Below are positions 62,283 through 64,000 of a stretch of 64,000 nucleotides of DNA, piece by piece. The notes under the pieces were generated by a model that saw only the letters and a program-made list of their open reading frames with translations, ran no database searches and had not been told where the DNA came from. The stretch comes from Verrucomicrobiales bacterium. GTDB taxonomy: Bacteria > Verrucomicrobiota > Verrucomicrobiia > Verrucomicrobiales > DEV007. The position numbers and the translations under genes are program-made. Numbering within the stretch: position 1 is the stretch's first letter; every line of letters begins with the position of its first letter. The stretch spans positions 49,948-113,947 of the forward strand of contig JARGNG010000009.1 in the NCBI GenBank assembly GCA_029213265.1, written 5' to 3'.

Positions 62283-63968
62283 GTGTTGCTGCGATTGTCC
62301 ATCGTCTTCGTTCTCCTTGCGATCGTTCTCGTCGCTCCTTTTGCGCTGCGTCCGGATCCGGAAGCCGGAGGCATTTCGATGTCGAGCGCGGAGCGAATCG
62401 TCATTATTACGCCGCACAACGAGTCCATTCAGGCGGAGTTCGGCCGCGCCTTTGTGAAGCATGTGAAAGAGCTCGACGGAAGAGAGGTCTTCGTCGACTG
62501 GCGCCAGCCTGGAGGCACTTCGGAAATCGCCCGGTTTCTGAAATCCGAATACACAGCCCGGTTTGAAAACCTTTGGAAAGCAAAGACCGGCCTGCCCTTT
62601 TCCTCGGCGGTCAGAAACGGATTCCAGAATGCCAAACTCGGAGAGGCCGTCGAGCAGGTCACCCAACAGGGTCTGGTCGATGACCGAACCCTGTTGAATA
62701 GTGCTACGGAGGAAGAACGCGCCGAAGCGGCCAGGGCGATGTTTCTGCAATCCGAAATCGGGGTCGGGATCGATCTGTTTTTCGGCGGTGGTGCCTACGA
62801 TTTTTCGAAGCAGGCTGCGGCCGGAAATCTGGTCGGGAAAAACGGAAGCGGTGAATACGGCCCCGGCGCCCTCGCCGAAGCACACCCCGAATGGTTCAGC
62901 GATGCGATCATGCCGGAGGAAGTTTCCGGCGAACCGTTCCGCGATAGCGAATATCGCTGGGTCGGGACGGTGCTTTCCTCGTTCGGCGTTTGCTACAACA
63001 CGGACGTTCTCGCCCGCCTGGGAATGGAGAAGGGCCTGCAGCGTTGGGACGATCTCGCTGACCCCCGCCTCGCCGGGCAGGTGGCCCTCGCCGATCCCAC
63101 CAAGTCGGGATCTACGACGAAAGCTTTCGAAATGTTAATCCAGGAGCGGATCCAGCGAATTCAGGCGAAGGGTGTGCCCGAGGAGGAAGCCGTTCGCACC
63201 GGATGGGACGAAGCGATGCAGTTGATTCTGAAAATCAGTGCGAACAGCCGCTACTTCACCGATTCCGCGGCCAAGGTTCCGCGCGATGTCGCTCTGGGCG
63301 ATGCCGCTGCCGGGATGTGCATCGATTTTTACGGCAGGACCTTCAACGAATTGTTTCAGGATGAGGAAGGTCATTCGCATGTGCAGTTTGTGATGCCCCG
63401 CGCCGGAACATCGATCGGAGCGGATCCCATTGGAATGCTGCGCGGCGCGCCGAATCCGGAGTTGGCTCATCTTTTTGTGAAGTTCGTGCTTTCACCGGAG
63501 GGCCAGAAGCTTTGGAATTTCCGTCCGGGTTCCGAAGGCGGCCCGAAGCGGTTTGCCTTGCGCCGACCCCCGATTCGAAAGGATTTCTACACCGAGCAAA
63601 ACCGGCCGTTCCAGACGGATCCCGATGTGAATCCCTACGAAATTGCAAAGGGTTTCACCTATCATCCGGAATGGACCGGCTCGCTTTTTGCGTCCCTCCG
63701 TTTTGTGATCAAGTGTGCGTGCATCGATCCACACGAGGAGCAGAAGGCCGCCTGGAAAGCCTTGATCAACGCGGGAATGCCGGAGAAGGAGCTCGCCGGG
63801 TTTGAGGATGTTTCCAGGATCAGTTACGAGGCCGTTCTCGAGACCATTGCGCCGGCTCTGGCGAAGAAGGATAAAGTTACGGAAATCCAGCTGGCGCGGG
63901 AGCTTTCGAAGGATTTCCGGGACCGGTATCACCGCATTGCAGAGGAGGTGAAAAATGGAGCAGAGTAG
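62283..63968 (+). CDS. Large ABC transporter substrate-binding protein
   Basis: A 561-residue binding protein, longer than usual (about 330-350). An N-terminal hydrophobic segment (LLRLSIVFVLLAIVLVAPFALRPD) acts as signal or anchor. RIVIITPHNESIQAEFGRAFVKHVKE starts the periplasmic-binding fold of the iron/phosphonate type; RWVGTVLSSFGVCYNTDVLARLG and PRLAGQVALADPTKSGST are typical of class F/Fe3+ binding proteins. The extra length is mainly between residues 60 and 220. The start is GTG, four bases after the ATPase stop. A REP unit begins 2 bp after the stop, and no permease follows in the window. Confidence 0.85.
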   Translation: MLLRLSIVFVLLAIVLVAPFALRPDPEAGGISMSSAERIVIITPHNESIQAEFGRAFVKHVKELDGREVFVDWRQPGGTSEIARFLKSEYTARFENLWKAKTGLPFSSAVRNGFQNAKLGEAVEQVTQQGLVDDRTLLNSATEEERAEAARAMFLQSEIGVGIDLFFGGGAYDFSKQAAAGNLVGKNGSGEYGPGALAEAHPEWFSDAIMPEEVSGEPFRDSEYRWVGTVLSSFGVCYNTDVLARLGMEKGLQRWDDLADPRLAGQVALADPTKSGSTTKAFEMLIQERIQRIQAKGVPEEEAVRTGWDEAMQLILKISANSRYFTDSAAKVPRDVALGDAAAGMCIDFYGRTFNELFQDEEGHSHVQFVMPRAGTSIGADPIGMLRGAPNPELAHLFVKFVLSPEGQKLWNFRPGSEGGPKRFALRRPPIRKDFYTEQNRPFQTDPDVNPYEIAKGFTYHPEWTGSLFASLRFVIKCACIDPHEEQKAAWKALINAGMPEKELAGFEDVSRISYEAVLETIAPALAKKDKVTEIQLARELSKDFRDRYHRIAEEVKNGAE

Positions 63969-63969
63969 T

Positions 63970-64000
63970 GTAGCCGCGCTCGCAAGAGCGTGGGGCGTTT
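63970..64000 (+). repeat. REP-like element at window edge
   Basis: GTAGCC, then stem CCGCGCTC/GAGCGTGG with a GCAA (GNRA) loop, then GGCGTTT. It matches the right half of the cluster at 45156-45179 in reverse and may continue past the window. Confidence 0.65.

Noticed and set aside
1..64000. CRISPR arrays, prophage, insertion sequences or rRNA
   Set aside because: No regularly spaced direct repeats, transposase, phage or rRNA sequence was seen.

Overview
The window looks like chromosome of a free-living, probably marine, member of the Verrucomicrobiota (PVC superphylum). This rests on gene content. There are two sets of PVC-typical exported proteins (DUF1549/DUF1553 with DUF1501, and DUF1587-DUF1585 with DUF1552), a giant ThuA/propeller/cytochrome c protein, a CRTAC1-type VCBS/ASPIC protein, a sulfatase and a GH92 mannosidase. 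There are also lipid A and outer-membrane assembly genes (lpxA, a BamD-like protein, lptE), so the cell is diderm. I see no phage, transposase, CRISPR or plasmid gene. The exact genus cannot be read from the sequence.

Layout. 0-2.7 kb: lpxA (cut by the window edge) and radC, divergent from mnmE. 2.7-8.6 kb (minus): DUF1549/DUF1553 plus DUF1501, and ribokinase plus a PQQ-type propeller. 8.6-17 kb: thioesterase, LolA-like protein, CNNM/CBS transporter, di-heme peroxidase and a 1265-residue CRTAC1-type protein. 17.5-31.3 kb (plus), mostly housekeeping: BamD-like, lptE-rsmI, panB, rho, a TMEM43-like and a DUF4112 membrane protein, a spore-photoproduct-lyase-like radical SAM enzyme, a TlpA-like thioredoxin, then a compact trpA-dapF-dapA-dapB-folK operon. 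31.3-40 kb (minus): the ThuA/cytochrome c giant, then (reading upstream) an FAD oxidoreductase, a chorismate-lyase-like protein, a HemN-like radical SAM enzyme and a propeller lipoprotein. This is the best candidate for an undescribed small-molecule pathway. 40-45.4 kb: DUF3108, two related coiled-coil exported proteins, tRNA-Leu(CAA), ribulokinase, DUF177 and a small lipoprotein. 45.4-52 kb: sulfatase, a divergent PanB paralogue, GH92 and a glycosyltransferase behind a sigma-54 type promoter. 52-59.6 kb (minus): three exported proteins including a lipase, then DUF1552 and DUF1592. 59.7-64 kb: an unusual Nramp-like transporter, divergent from an ABC importer ATPase and binding protein whose permease is not in the window.

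Themes. One set of genes builds the envelope and lysine/peptidoglycan precursors. A second set exports large haem and beta-propeller proteins of unknown substrate, usually as a haem or domain-rich partner followed by a Tat-exported partner. A third handles sugars and sulfated glycans. Short GNRA-loop hairpins recur between genes and look like a REP/REPIN family. The stretch before panB holds a candidate structured RNA element with two mutually exclusive folds.
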